From: Vibrio pacinii DSM 19139
GTDB taxonomy: Bacteria > Pseudomonadota > Gammaproteobacteria > Enterobacterales > Vibrionaceae
Length of the DNA: 64,000 nucleotides
Direction: 5' to 3'
NCBI RefSeq assembly: GCF_000711795.1
Contig: NZ_JONH01000014.1
Coordinates: forward strand, 1 to 64,000
The translations under genes and the position numbers were made by a program. This document shows, one piece after another, positions 27,517 to 37,736 of this stretch (within the stretch, counting starts at the first letter, position 1; each line of letters begins with the position of its first letter). A model generated the notes under the pieces. That model did no database searches, was not told the DNA's origin, and saw only the letters and a program-made list of their open reading frames with translations.

Positions 27517-29466
27517 TTACGCCAGTTCTGCTTTCTCTGCAATCAACTTATCAACCACACTTGGGTCGGCTAGCGTTGAAGTATCGCCTAGGTTGCTGGT
27601 ATCACCAGTGGCAATCTTACGTAGAATACGACGCATGATTTTTCCTGAGCGAGTTTTAGGTAGTGAATCTGTCCAGTGCAGCACATCTGGTGTGGCGATT
27701 GGACCAATCTCTTTACGTACCCAATTTTTGACTTCTTTGTGCAGCTCTGCGCTTGGGTACTCACCATCATTTAGGGTGATGTAAGCGTAGATCGCTTGGC
27801 CTTTGATGTCGTGTGGAATACCGACAATTGCCGCCTCGGCAATTTTGTGATGTGCAACGAGCGCTGATTCAATCTCAGCCGTACCCATACGGTGACCTGA
27901 GACATTCAATACGTCATCAACACGACCCGTGATCCAGTAGTAACCATCTTCGTCGCGACGAGCACCATCACTGGTAAAGTACATCCCTTTAAAGGTTGAG
28001 AAGTAGGTTTGCTCAAAGCGGTCGTGATCGCCGTAAACGGTACGCATCTGGCCAGGCCATGAATCGAGAATAACAAGGTTACCGTCGGTTGCACCTTCGA
28101 TGATGTTACCCATGTTATCCACCAAAGCAGGCTGTATACCAAAAAATGGTCGGGTTGCTGAACCTGGTTTGAGATCGGTTGCTCCTGGTAGCGGCGCAAT
28201 CAAAATACCGCCGGTTTCCGTTTGCCACCAAGTATCGACGATTGGTGACTTCTCATTACCGATGGTTTTGTAGTACCACTCCCATGCCTCAGGGTTAATA
28301 GGCTCACCGACTGACCCCATAATACGCAAACTGCTACGAGAAGTGCCTTCAACTGCTTCGTTGCCTTTTGCCATTAGGGCGCGAATCGCAGTTGGTGCGG
28401 TATAAAGAATATTGACTTGATGTTTATCGACTACTTGGCTCATACGGTTGGTGCTTGGGTAGTTCGGCACACCTTCAAACAAAATGGTTTTGGCGCCGTT
28501 AGCCAGCGGCCCGTATATCAGGTAAGTGTGGCCGGTAATCCAACCGACATCGGCAGTACACCAGAAGGTTTCACCAGGCTGGTAGTCAAACACATACTTG
28601 AACGTCATTGCTGCATAGACTAGGTAACCACCAGTGGTGTGGAGAACACCTTTTGGCTTACCCGTTGAGCCTGATGTGTAAAGGATGAACAACGGGTCTT
28701 CGGCGTTCATCTCTTCTGGCGGACAATCAGCAGAGACATTCGCGGTTGCTTCATGCCACCAAACATCACGATGCTCATGCCAATCGATATCACCGCCAGT
28801 ACGCTTCATAACGATGACTTTCTCGATGGTTTTGACGTCTGGGTTGGTTAGCGCTTCATCGACATTTTTCTTCAGGGGTACGGCGCGACCGCCACGAACA
28901 CCTTCGTCTGCTGTAATGACGACTTTGGCATCGGAATCAATAATACGACCAGAAAGTGCTTCTGGTGAGAAACCACCAAAGACCACCGTATGCACCGCAC
29001 CAATTCGGGTACATGCGAGCATGGCCACGGCCGCTTCGGTCACCATTGGCATGTAAAGACAAACCACGTCGCCTTTGCGTACGCCTTGCTGTTTTAAGGC
29101 ATTAGAAAATTCACACACTTCTTTGTGCAGTTCTTTGAAAGTGAGTGTGCTGTCGTCATTCGGGTCATCCCCTTCCCAAATGATCGCGATCTCATCGCCA
29201 CGTTCTGCGAGGTGACGGTCAATACAGTTGGCGGAAACATTCAGTGTGCCATCTTCAAACCAACGAATATCAACGTGGCCTGTGTCAAAAGAGGTGTTTT
29301 TTACTTGGCTAAAAGGTTTGATCCAGTCAACAATTTTGCCGTGTTCACTCCAAAAACCAACCGGATCGGTGACCGATTGTTGATACATGGCTTGGTAGGT
29401 ATCGATATCCGCGTGGGTATTTTTTTTGATGTTCTCTTTCACCGGATAGATATGGGCTTCACTCAT
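27517..29466 (-). CDS. acs: Acetyl-CoA synthetase
   Basis: 649 residues, as usual for AMP-forming Acs, which activates acetate in two steps. Motifs include the P-loop [19 protein letters not shown] near residue 265, WWQTETGG near 415, the [18 protein letters not shown] hinge near 520, and the acetylation site [14 protein letters not shown] near 610, whose Lys is usually controlled by Pat/CobB. Ribosome site GGAGATAAGC precedes the ATG. In V. cholerae acs is turned on by CrbS/CrbR, both encoded nearby here. Confidence 0.97.
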   Translation of the reverse strand: MSEAHIYPVKENIKKNTHADIDTYQAMYQQSVTDPVGFWSEHGKIVDWIKPFSQVKNTSFDTGHVDIRWFEDGTLNVSANCIDRHLAERGDEIAIIWEGDDPNDDSTLTFKELHKEVCEFSNALKQQGVRKGDVVCLYMPMVTEAAVAMLACTRIGAVHTVVFGGFSPEALSGRIIDSDAKVVITADEGVRGGRAVPLKKNVDEALTNPDVKTIEKVIVMKRTGGDIDWHEHRDVWWHEATANVSADCPPEEMNAEDPLFILYTSGSTGKPKGVLHTTGGYLVYAAMTFKYVFDYQPGETFWCTADVGWITGHTYLIYGPLANGAKTILFEGVPNYPSTNRMSQVVDKHQVNILYTAPTAIRALMAKGNEAVEGTSRSSLRIMGSVGEPINPEAWEWYYKTIGNEKSPIVDTWWQTETGGILIAPLPGATDLKPGSATRPFFGIQPALVDNMGNIIEGATDGNLVILDSWPGQMRTVYGDHDRFEQTYFSTFKGMYFTSDGARRDEDGYYWITGRVDDVLNVSGHRMGTAEIESALVAHHKIAEAAIVGIPHDIKGQAIYAYITLNDGEYPSAELHKEVKNWVRKEIGPIATPDVLHWTDSLPKTRSGKIMRRILRKIATGDTSNLGDTSTLADPSVVDKLIAEKAELA

Positions 29467-29678
29467 TGCTTATCTCCTTGTGCTTAATTCGTAACGAATT
29501 GAGCAAGTGTCCGTTTAAAACGATCGGGTCCCCTGACCCTAACGTCGTAAAAATCCCTATGGCTATAACTTTCAGGCACAGGCGCGGATTCGACAATTAG
29601 ACTTTAGGATGAGAACGAATAATCTGCTTATAAATGAAGGATCTATGTTTAAAATTGAGAGTTAGATCTAAGGATAGC

Positions 29679-30311
29679 TTAGCGGGTATAGGGCAGATTT
29701 AGGCTAGGGAGATCACCTTTTGTCAGACGAACGAACACCAGCGCCGCGGCAATGGCGTCTTGCAAGGCGTCGTGTTTGTCTTGCAGCGGTAAGTCTAAGT
29801 GGCGGCAAATGGCGTCCAAACTGAGGTCGAAATAGGCGTTGGGTAGATGCTGTTCAAGCTTATCATGATAGATTTGGCTCACCTCAATCAGAGGGTTTGG
29901 CAGTGGGAAACCAAGCTGTTTTCGACACGCCAGATCAAGGATCTTTTTGTCATAGCGAATGTGGTAGCCGACCAATGGTCTTTTGCCGATAAACTCAAGC
30001 AGTTGGAGCAACGCTTGTTTTTCATCAATACCATCGGCTAAGTCTTGATGGCGAATCTTATGGATTTTCACTGAGCCAGAATCGAGCGATTGTGGTGCCC
30101 GTAAGCGCACCTCAAATGGAGCACTGGTTATGATTCGGTTGTCGATGATTTTGGTAGCCGCAATCGTGACTAACTCGGCTCGGTTGGGGTCGAGGCTGGT
30201 GGTCTCGCAATCAAGTGACACAAATTCACCCTTCATGACAGAGTCAAACAAAGACTGATAGGGCGAGCCCTTGAGTTTGTAAAACCAATACCGGCGCTGA
30301 AGCCAATTCAT
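29679..30311 (-). CDS. DEDDh 3'-5' exonuclease (DnaQ-like)
   Basis: 210 residues with the DnaQ/epsilon fold. ExoI is FVSLDCETTSLDPNRAELVTIAA near residue 35 (Asp and Glu), ExoII is PLVGYHIRYDKKIL near 120, and the final His-Asp pair is in KHDALQDAIAAA near 185. Such proteins lie next to DUF294 genes in many gamma-proteobacteria in the acs region. The nucleic acid it degrades is unknown. It starts nine nt after the DUF294 gene and is surely co-transcribed with it. Confidence 0.88.
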   Translation of the reverse strand: MNWLQRRYWFYKLKGSPYQSLFDSVMKGEFVSLDCETTSLDPNRAELVTIAATKIIDNRIITSAPFEVRLRAPQSLDSGSVKIHKIRHQDLADGIDEKQALLQLLEFIGKRPLVGYHIRYDKKILDLACRKQLGFPLPNPLIEVSQIYHDKLEQHLPNAYFDLSLDAICRHLDLPLQDKHDALQDAIAAALVFVRLTKGDLPSLNLPYTR

Positions 30312-30320
30312 CGTAAACCC

Positions 30321-32147
30321 TTAATCTCGTATTTGATAATGGTAGCCCAAGAACTGCTTGAACTTTTTAATTACGTGCAGAGCGTGACGGAGCAAGTCAC
30401 GCTCGGTGCGATCGATCTGCTTAATATCAATACGGTTGTGGCTGTGTTGATGGGTCAATTGCTGATTTAAGCGCAACTTAAATAACAGTTTTAATGCCTC
30501 ACTGAGGTTGTCTGCCGTTTCGGGTTCAAGGATTTTTCTGTTGCGCAGTGCTTCAATGCGCTCAAAGGTGTTTTTCTCTTCAATGCCATACTCAAGGGCT
30601 AAGGTGCGAATGCCATGGACGATAGGGAAGATGCCACCACTTTTGACATCAAGGCCATCTTTGTCTTTTTTAACATTGCCAAACAGGGTTAACGGTAACG
30701 CAAATTGAAGCGCCGGACGCGAAAAGTCTTGCAGCGCTAACATGTTGTTTAACATGATTTGTTTAAGGTGTTGGCCAATGGGCTCAAGTAACGCTTTGTT
30801 GCCCGCTACCGCGTGAGCATCGGTAAAAATCGCCAAGTCCATGACATGCTCGGCTGAGGTCGGTTTTGACCAGTGACTGATGGTCTTTTTCCAGTCACGC
30901 TGGTTTTTGACCCATTTAGGGTTGTTGACCATCACGTTGCCGGGACATAGAGGGTAACCGAGCTGCTGCAGCGTGTGAGTCAGTTGATCCATCACTGCCG
31001 CACATTGATGCCACTCAAAACCATCTTTAAGGATTAAGGCATTGTCTTGATCGGTTTTGAGGATTTGTTCCCCGCGGCCTTCAGAGCCTAAAACGATCAA
31101 GCAGCAGTGATCGTGAAGGGCAGGGGGAACAATCAGCTCAAAGGCTTTTTCGATGATCTGTTCATTAACGGCTGAAATCAGCTCCATTATAAAGCGGGTA
31201 CGAATGCCGTTATTGAGTAGGCTTTCAACTAACTGGCGCTGACGATTGGAAGCCAATGCCAGCTCTTCGATGCTACTGGCGCGAGCAATACTTAAGGTCA
31301 GTACATGCGAGTGAGTTGAAAAGGCGCTTAAAATCTGTGTCATATCGAGCATGCCGACGGCTTCTTTGCCATCGGAGACCATCACGCGCTTCATGCGCTG
31401 GCGCGTCATCTTGATCATGGCATTAAAGAGAAATTCGCCGTTTTCGACGTGCACTACGGGAAAAGTGGCGATCTTGCCGACCGGAGTATCGAGTGGATGG
31501 TCATCGAGCATCACCGCGTGCAGCATATTGGTGCGAGTAATAATACCGTAAGGCAGCGCGTGTTGGTTGTCGATAAGCCTGATGTCATTGTCGTTGAGCT
31601 TGACCAATGCTGAGTCAAGGCCGTTGTCTTTGAGTGTTTGCGTTACTTGGTTAAGTGGTTGATCCGGCGAGAAAATCATCGGCGGATGATAAATCTCTTT
31701 ATCCACCTTGGTTAAAATGAATTCGGCCAGGTTTTGCTGCTGCTGCGCAGTTTCGATCAGGGCTTGCCTACGAGCGAGGTTGTTGTCGAAGTAAGCGGCA
31801 AATTGGCCATTGTCATGATACAACTCAAGAAATACCGACTTAGGTAGCAGATAAGAGAGGGTATCTTCAAGCGCGATATAGCGGTGCTTGATGGTGTCAT
31901 CAAACAACGAACGCACATCAAACAGATCGTCATTGGCGTAGTGGGCAAAAATCTCTTTATTATCTTCCGAGCGCTCTTCGACGGCACCTTTGATCAAAAT
32001 ATGCAGGTGTTGGCTCTCAGCGCCCGGCTTTAGAAGGGTCTCACTGGTGCGAAAATAAGCGACATCCAATGATCCTCTCAATTTCTTTTGTTGCGATACA
32101 TTGAGACGATCAAATGGAGGGGAGTGCATATTAAATTTTTCTGGCAT
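30321..32147 (-). CDS. cNMP-binding / CBS / DUF294 putative nucleotidyltransferase
   Basis: About 608 residues with a clear domain order: a cyclic-nucleotide-binding-like domain (about 10-130), a CBS pair (about 155-280), a DUF294 nucleotidyltransferase-like domain with GSEGRGEQ near residue 350 (the GS-x-D/E-R type active site, with a later DQDNAL), and the DUF294 C-terminal helical domain. It probably senses a nucleotide and modifies a partner. It forms an operon with the exonuclease. The start at 32147 is chosen because residues before MPEKFN are not conserved. Confidence 0.85.
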   Translation of the reverse strand: MPEKFNMHSPPFDRLNVSQQKKLRGSLDVAYFRTSETLLKPGAESQHLHILIKGAVEERSEDNKEIFAHYANDDLFDVRSLFDDTIKHRYIALEDTLSYLLPKSVFLELYHDNGQFAAYFDNNLARRQALIETAQQQQNLAEFILTKVDKEIYHPPMIFSPDQPLNQVTQTLKDNGLDSALVKLNDNDIRLIDNQHALPYGIITRTNMLHAVMLDDHPLDTPVGKIATFPVVHVENGEFLFNAMIKMTRQRMKRVMVSDGKEAVGMLDMTQILSAFSTHSHVLTLSIARASSIEELALASNRQRQLVESLLNNGIRTRFIMELISAVNEQIIEKAFELIVPPALHDHCCLIVLGSEGRGEQILKTDQDNALILKDGFEWHQCAAVMDQLTHTLQQLGYPLCPGNVMVNNPKWVKNQRDWKKTISHWSKPTSAEHVMDLAIFTDAHAVAGNKALLEPIGQHLKQIMLNNMLALQDFSRPALQFALPLTLFGNVKKDKDGLDVKSGGIFPIVHGIRTLALEYGIEEKNTFERIEALRNRKILEPETADNLSEALKLLFKLRLNQQLTHQHSHNRIDIKQIDRTERDLLRHALHVIKKFKQFLGYHYQIRD

Positions 32148-32338
32148 AGCGAACCCACAATGCAAACTCTGTATCTATTCAGTGTGCCGCATTTGACGCG
32201 TTGTGCCAGACGACTTTGGTCGAACTGCTGCCGCTGATTGACAATAAGGAAACGCATTGGTGCGAATTGTTCCCTTTTAAATTCAAACCAAGCCAACGAT
32301 AATACCGTCGCCCCACATTTTTGTTTCAAGAGGTCATC

Positions 32339-33523
32339 ATGTTTACCCCTTCCCCTTACGGTTGGATTTCCCAGTATTTTGTCGGTTTCTTTTTTGCCTA
32401 TGGTGTCTATTTGCCATTTTGGGCGTTGTGGTTTGAAGAGCAGGGGGTATCGGCAACGGATATCGGCTTGTTAATTGGTATTGGCTTTGCCACGCGCTGT
32501 CTTGCCAATATGCTCCTGACGCCACGCATTCATAAAGTCGAACACTTGATGCCAGCATTGCGTTGGTTGAGTTTCGCCTCGATTTTGTTTATCGGTTTTC
32601 ACTTTTTCACCGGGGGAAGCTTCTGGTTAATGGCGTTGGCGACTGTATTGTTTAACTTGTGCTGTGGTCCGGCCGTGCCATTGTCTGACTCGATGGCAAA
32701 CTATTATGCGCGTATTAACATGCTCGATTATGGTCGTACTCGCTTATGGGGGTCGGTTGCGTTTATTGCGGGTTCAACGGTCGTGGGCTTTTTAGTGGCT
32801 CAATATGGCAGTGACATGATTTTGTATACCGCGTTGGCCGGGGTGGTGTTTGCGCTGTTGTTTTCATTGCGCAGTATCAACCCAATGCCAGTGACAACCA
32901 GTGAAGAAAACACCGAACGACCAAAATTGACCGAGTTACTTCGCGAGTTGCCAGTGATCAAATTCCTGATCTTGGCCGCTCTGATTCAGGGAAGCCACGC
33001 TGCCTATTACAGTTTTAGTTCTATCTATTGGAAAGAGGCGGGTTATTCAGAAGATATTATTGGTTACTTGTGGAGTTTAGGGGTTGTCGCCGAAGTTGCC
33101 GTGTTTGCGCTGAGCAAGCGTTTGTTTTCGGGATGGAGCTTGCGCGCACTGTTCATGGTTGCATCGATTGGCGTCATTGTCCGTTGGGGGCTTACGGCAT
33201 CAACCACTGTGTTACTGGCCTTGGTGCTTATCCAATTGTTACACGGGGTGACGTTTGCCATGGCTCATATTGCGGCTATCCAGTACATCCAGCATTCCGA
33301 GCAACGTAAGATGGTGGCTCTGCAAGCACTCTACAATGCCATTCCTTTGGGGGCTTTTATTGCCCTAATGACTACCTTAAGTGGTTGGGGCTATGAGAAT
33401 TGGGGAGCGAATGTGTTTTGGGTCATGGCGGCGATGGGGGGATTAGCGTTATTTATTCGTTTAGATCCTCAGCCACATAATGTTAAGCAAGCGCTTAAAG
33501 CGGAGCCTAATGCACAGAATTAA
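32339..33523 (+). CDS. HcaT-like MFS transporter (3-phenylpropionate transporter type)
   Basis: 394 residues with about twelve membrane segments. The start MFTPSPYGWISQYFVGFFFAYGVYLPFWALWFEEQG is typical of the HcaT/nucleoside-H+ symporter-like branch of MFS. Ribosome site AAGAGG precedes ATG 32339. Annotation as a phenylpropionate carrier comes from the E. coli homologue; in this acetate-related neighbourhood the substrate may differ. It is divergent from the DUF294 gene and followed by its own terminator, so it is probably not co-transcribed with crbS. Confidence 0.82.
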   Translation: MFTPSPYGWISQYFVGFFFAYGVYLPFWALWFEEQGVSATDIGLLIGIGFATRCLANMLLTPRIHKVEHLMPALRWLSFASILFIGFHFFTGGSFWLMALATVLFNLCCGPAVPLSDSMANYYARINMLDYGRTRLWGSVAFIAGSTVVGFLVAQYGSDMILYTALAGVVFALLFSLRSINPMPVTTSEENTERPKLTELLRELPVIKFLILAALIQGSHAAYYSFSSIYWKEAGYSEDIIGYLWSLGVVAEVAVFALSKRLFSGWSLRALFMVASIGVIVRWGLTASTTVLLALVLIQLLHGVTFAMAHIAAIQYIQHSEQRKMVALQALYNAIPLGAFIALMTTLSGWGYENWGANVFWVMAAMGGLALFIRLDPQPHNVKQALKAEPNAQN

Positions 33524-33562
33524 CCCTATCTGATTGAGTTGACTGCGTATCCTTAGTTAAAT

Positions 33563-33596
33563 AAACCCTCTCCCGACTGGAGAGGGTTTGTTTTTT
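33563..33596 (+). terminator. Terminator of the HcaT-like gene
   Basis: Stem AAACCCTCTCC / GGAGAGGGTTT with loop CGACT, then GTTTTTT. Confidence 0.92.
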
Positions 33597-33635
33597 ATTG
33601 CGATCCATGAACTCAAAATAAGATAAGGATATCTG

Positions 33636-36600
33636 ATGCAGGGTTGGCTGGTGATCACCGTATCGCTGTTGTATCTCGGTTTATTGTTCGTTATTGCTTG
33701 GTACGGCGATAGACGCCCTTCGTGGCTAGCTAGTTGGCGCCCTTGGGTATACAGCTTATCAATCGCGGTTTACTGTACCTCATGGACCTTTTACGGCACG
33801 GTAGGGCAAGCAAGTAGTAACCTTTGGTCGTTCCTTCCTATCTATATCGCGCCGATTTTAGTCTTTACTTTGGGTTGGCGAGTTCTTGCGCGGTTAATTC
33901 TGACGGCGAAACGTGAACACATTACCTCGATTGCGGATTTTATTGCAGCTCGCTATGGTAAATCACAAGGTTTGGCCGTTGCGGTAACCTTGATTGCGGT
34001 GGCGGGCATCTTGCCCTACATTGCTTTGCAACTGCGCGGCATTACCATGGGGCTCGAGATCATCGCGCCTGATTTATCGGTCCAATTTAAAAGTTTGGGC
34101 TTTGATGTGTCTTGGTTTGTGGTGCTCGCTTTAGCCATGTTCACCATGTTATTTGGTACTCGACACATCGACAACACCGAGCACCATCGCGGAATGATGA
34201 TGGCGATTGCGTTTGAATCGATCATTAAGCTGGTGGCGTTTCTGGTTGTTGGTGTGTTTATCCTCTTTCTGGCGTTAAAGCGCAGTGATGTCGAATTGCT
34301 TGAGGTGGCGCGTCAAACCTATCAAGCGCCTAACTTTCCGACCTTATTGATTCATACCGTACTAACCATGCTTGCGATAGTCTGTCTGCCGCGTCAGTTC
34401 CATACCATGGTGGTCGAAAACGAACGTGCGCAAGATTTACACACCGCGCGTTGGCTATTTCCTGTCTATCTGATTTTGATGGGGCTGTTTGTGTTGCCGA
34501 TTGCTTGGGTGGGGCAGGCACTATTAACCGATGTTAGTCCGGATACCTATGTGATCAGCTTGCCGATGGCGGTCGGCGCATCAGATATTGCTCTACTCGC
34601 GTTTTTGGGCGGCACATCAGCCGCCAGTGGCATGGTGATCGTGTCGACCATTGCGTTGGCGATCATGGTCTCCAATGACTTGGTGATGCCGCTCTTATTG
34701 CGTCGTATGCGCTTATCGCAACGCACTCATCGTCATTTCTCTGGGTTATTACTCGTCATTCGCCGTGGCTTAATTCTGCTACTGCTCCTTGGCGCTTGGG
34801 GCTTTTATCAAGTGTTAGGAAGTATTCACTCACTGTCAGCGATAGGCTTTCTCTCGTTTGCGGCGATCACGCAATTCGCACCAGCGTTGCTCGGCGGTAT
34901 GTATTGGCGCCAAGGCAATCGTAAAGGGGTTTATGTCGGTTTAGCGGTCGGCTTTACCTTGTGGCTGATCACCTTGATGAGTCAAACCGACATGTTGGCT
35001 GGCAGTGCAGAAAACAATTTTCTTCTGTGGATGATTACGCCACCTGAGTGGCTGCAAGCGCTGGAAGTCAAAAATTCCGACTGGGGCATTGTGCTGAGTG
35101 TTGCGCTCAACAGTTTGTGTTATGTGGTGGTCTCAATGCTTACGCGCGCTAGCCTTAGTGAGCGCTTACAGTCGGCCTCCTTCATTGGTACTCCCTTGCC
35201 TGAAAGTGAAAATATGAGCTTGTATCAAAGCCGTGTCACAGTCGGTGAGTTAGAAATGTTGGCGTCGCGTTTTGTTGGTCGCCAGCGAGTACGCAGCGCA
35301 TTTCGTCAGTATTGGCAACAGCAACGTGAAACCTTAATGCCCAACCAGCAAGCGCCATCAACCCTGATTCGCCATACTGAAAGGGTCTTGGCTGGGGTAT
35401 TTGGTGCTTCATCGGCTAAGTTAGTCCTTACTTCGGCCTTGCAAGGTCGTAATATGCAGCTTGAAGAGGTCGCGACCATTGTCGATGAAGCGTCGGAGCT
35501 GTATGACTTTAGCCGTGGCTTACTGCAAGGGGCGATTGAACATATTGGTCAAGGCATTGCGGTGGTCGATAAGCAATTACGTTTGGTGGCTTGGAACCAG
35601 CGCTATTTAGAGTTATTTACTTTTCCGGCTGGATTGATTCAGGTAGGCAGGCCGATTGCGGATGTGATTCGACACAATGCCGTGCAGGGCTTATGTGGCC
35701 CAGGTGACCCAGAAGAGCATGTACGTCGCCGGGTATATCATCTTGAGCAAGGGTCGCGGCATACGTCTTCTCGCGTGCGACCTGATGGCCGAGTGATTGA
35801 GGTGCAAGGTAATCCGATGCCGGGCGGCGGGTTTGTCATGAGCTTTACCGATATCACGGTCTTCCGAGATGCAGAGCAGGCACTCAAAGAGGCGAACGAA
35901 ACCCTTGAAGAGCGAGTGACAGCGCGAACTCAAGAACTTGAGCAGTTGAACAAAAAACTCGTTGCGGCGACTCAGCGCTCTGAACATGAATCTCAATCCA
36001 AATCACGCTTTTTGGCAGCGGTGAGTCACGACTTGATGCAGCCGCTCAATGCTGCGCGGCTGTTCGCCTCTTCTCTGTCTGAAGTGGCGAAAGATCCAGA
36101 GGCAAAGCAGTTGTCGCAATATATCGAAAGTGCTTTGGGCGCGGCGGAAGACTTGATTGGTGATCTGCTCGATATCTCGCGTTTAGAGTCGGGTAAGTTA
36201 GACGTTCAGGTGCACAGTTTTGCGATTAACGATGTTCTGGCGAACCTCAATGCGGAGTTTGGTGCACTGGCTAAGCAGCAAGGGGTTGAGTTCTCGATGA
36301 TACCGAGTCACTTGATTGTCCAGTCTGATCCGAAGTTATTACGTCGGGTAGTGCAAAACTTCCTGACTAATGCGTTTCGCTACAACCCTAAAGGGAAAGT
36401 GGTGCTCGGTGTGCGCCGTATTGGTGGTCAAGCTCGCATTGATGTATGGGACAACGGTGTGGGTATTGATGAGGATAAACAACAAGAAATTTTTGAGGAA
36501 TTCAATCGCGGCAGTCAAGTCCGTTCTGATCAAGGTTTGGGGTTAGGGTTGGCCATTTCGAAAGGGATCGCCCATGTATTAGGTCATCAGATCACCATGC

Positions 36601-37064
36601 GTTCATGGCCCGGTAAAGGCAGCGTTTTTTCCATTACTTTAGCGCGCGGTGAAAAAGTGATTGAGCCGATAACGCTGGCACCGATCGTCAACCATTCTGA
36701 TATTAGCCATCTCAAAGTGCTTTGTGTCGATAACGAGCAAGATATCTTAGTCGGGATGGAAAATCTGCTTGGACGTTGGGGGTGTGATGTTCGTACCGCG
36801 GTCGATTTGGTTTCAAGCTTACAACAGATAGAGACCGACTGGGTTCCGGATGTGATTTTGTCTGACTACCGATTAGACCACGGTCGTACGGGGTTAGAAG
36901 TGCTGCAGCAATGCCGTCTGCGTTTAGGCGCTCGCTTTATCGGCGTCATTATCAGCGCTGATCGTACCGATGATATGTTGGATGGGATTAAGTCAAATGG
37001 GTTTAGCTTTATTGCTAAGCCAGTTAAGCCACTTAAGTTAAGAGCGGTGTTGAATCGGGTCTAG
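33636..37064 (+). CDS. crbS: Transporter-fused hybrid histidine kinase CrbS
   Basis: 1142 residues. Residues 1 to about 500 are a sodium:solute-symporter-like membrane domain with many helices. A PAS segment (IGQGIAVVDKQLRLVAWNQRYLELF, near 635) and a coiled coil follow. Next are HisKA with the phosphorylated His in AAVSHDLMQPLNAARL near 795, and an ATPase domain with N box QNFLTNAFRYNP and G boxes DNGVGID and GLGLGLAIS. The C-terminal receiver domain has Asp in ILSDYRLDHGRTG. In V. cholerae CrbS controls the acetate switch through CrbR. Confidence 0.93.
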   Translation: MQGWLVITVSLLYLGLLFVIAWYGDRRPSWLASWRPWVYSLSIAVYCTSWTFYGTVGQASSNLWSFLPIYIAPILVFTLGWRVLARLILTAKREHITSIADFIAARYGKSQGLAVAVTLIAVAGILPYIALQLRGITMGLEIIAPDLSVQFKSLGFDVSWFVVLALAMFTMLFGTRHIDNTEHHRGMMMAIAFESIIKLVAFLVVGVFILFLALKRSDVELLEVARQTYQAPNFPTLLIHTVLTMLAIVCLPRQFHTMVVENERAQDLHTARWLFPVYLILMGLFVLPIAWVGQALLTDVSPDTYVISLPMAVGASDIALLAFLGGTSAASGMVIVSTIALAIMVSNDLVMPLLLRRMRLSQRTHRHFSGLLLVIRRGLILLLLLGAWGFYQVLGSIHSLSAIGFLSFAAITQFAPALLGGMYWRQGNRKGVYVGLAVGFTLWLITLMSQTDMLAGSAENNFLLWMITPPEWLQALEVKNSDWGIVLSVALNSLCYVVVSMLTRASLSERLQSASFIGTPLPESENMSLYQSRVTVGELEMLASRFVGRQRVRSAFRQYWQQQRETLMPNQQAPSTLIRHTERVLAGVFGASSAKLVLTSALQGRNMQLEEVATIVDEASELYDFSRGLLQGAIEHIGQGIAVVDKQLRLVAWNQRYLELFTFPAGLIQVGRPIADVIRHNAVQGLCGPGDPEEHVRRRVYHLEQGSRHTSSRVRPDGRVIEVQGNPMPGGGFVMSFTDITVFRDAEQALKEANETLEERVTARTQELEQLNKKLVAATQRSEHESQSKSRFLAAVSHDLMQPLNAARLFASSLSEVAKDPEAKQLSQYIESALGAAEDLIGDLLDISRLESGKLDVQVHSFAINDVLANLNAEFGALAKQQGVEFSMIPSHLIVQSDPKLLRRVVQNFLTNAFRYNPKGKVVLGVRRIGGQARIDVWDNGVGIDEDKQQEIFEEFNRGSQVRSDQGLGLGLAISKGIAHVLGHQITMRSWPGKGSVFSITLARGEKVIEPITLAPIVNHSDISHLKVLCVDNEQDILVGMENLLGRWGCDVRTAVDLVSSLQQIETDWVPDVILSDYRLDHGRTGLEVLQQCRLRLGARFIGVIISADRTDDMLDGIKSNGFSFIAKPVKPLKLRAVLNRV

Positions 37065-37112
37065 CAATGGACTTTGCTGTTCGAAATGGCGGTATTGTCA
37101 TTGTTGATTAAG

Positions 37113-37136
37113 AGGTTGACGTAAAAACGTCAACCT
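37113..37136. terminator. Hairpin between convergent crbS and the 160-aa gene
   Basis: Stem AGGTTGACGT / ACGTCAACCT with loop AAAA. It is stable but the T tracts are short. Confidence 0.6.
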
Positions 37137-37158
37137 TGAAAAAATCACTCGCAACTTG

Positions 37159-37641
37159 TTACTCGGTAAACAACGTTTCGTATCTAACAAACGGGGTTTG
37201 GGTCTCGCCATAGTAGAGCGCGCCGTCGGCTTGAATGGCTACGCGCAGCCAGCTCTCTTCAGAGGCAGAGGTTGGCAATGAAATGAACCATTTTTTGCCA
37301 CTGCTATCGGTTGCTTGCATATCAAGCGGTTGCGCGATTTGTTCTTGTTGTGCCACCAGAGACAGTTTGACCCCTTCTAACGGAAAAGCGGACTTCAGTG
37401 ATAAGTCTAAGCTTTGTGCGGTTACCTTTTCTGAGCGAAATTGCACTTTAAACTCTCCGTTATTCATATCACACAAGCCACTGGTATAACGACAGTTAGA
37501 CTTGGCCGCTAGTTTATAGCTTTTTCCCTCTTGTGCGGCATGTGGCTTCTCACTTAGTGCCACATCCGTGCCGAAGTAGGCAATGATCGATAGGATAGGT
37601 GCGATAAGTAACGCGATGATTAAGTGCTTATTTTTGAACAT
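37159..37641 (-). CDS. Hypothetical single-pass anchored protein
   Basis: 160 residues, not recognised. One N-terminal hydrophobic helix (LIIALLIAPILSIIAYFGTDVAL) without an obvious signal-peptidase site suggests an inner-membrane anchor with the rest in the periplasm. The periplasmic part has two Cys close together (NCRYTSGLCDMNNG) that could pair, and its alternating hydrophobic pattern suggests a beta-sandwich. It lies convergent with crbS and upstream of nothing on its own strand except the ActP terminator. A role in acetate uptake is only suggested by location. Confidence 0.65.
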   Translation of the reverse strand: MFKNKHLIIALLIAPILSIIAYFGTDVALSEKPHAAQEGKSYKLAAKSNCRYTSGLCDMNNGEFKVQFRSEKVTAQSLDLSLKSAFPLEGVKLSLVAQQEQIAQPLDMQATDSSGKKWFISLPTSASEESWLRVAIQADGALYYGETQTPFVRYETLFTE

Positions 37642-37696
37642 CTTGGCTTCCTTGCTACAACAGACTTTGATTACGGTAACTGAAAACAGAGAATAA

Positions 37697-37718
37697 AAAA
37701 GCCCCGAACGGGGCTTTT
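37697..37718. terminator. Terminator of the ActP-like operon
   Basis: Stem AAAAGCCCC / GGGGCTTTT with loop GAAC; on the minus strand TTTTTTATTC follows, at the end of the symporter operon. Confidence 0.9.
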
Positions 37719-37736
37719 GTGTGTTGAGTATTATTA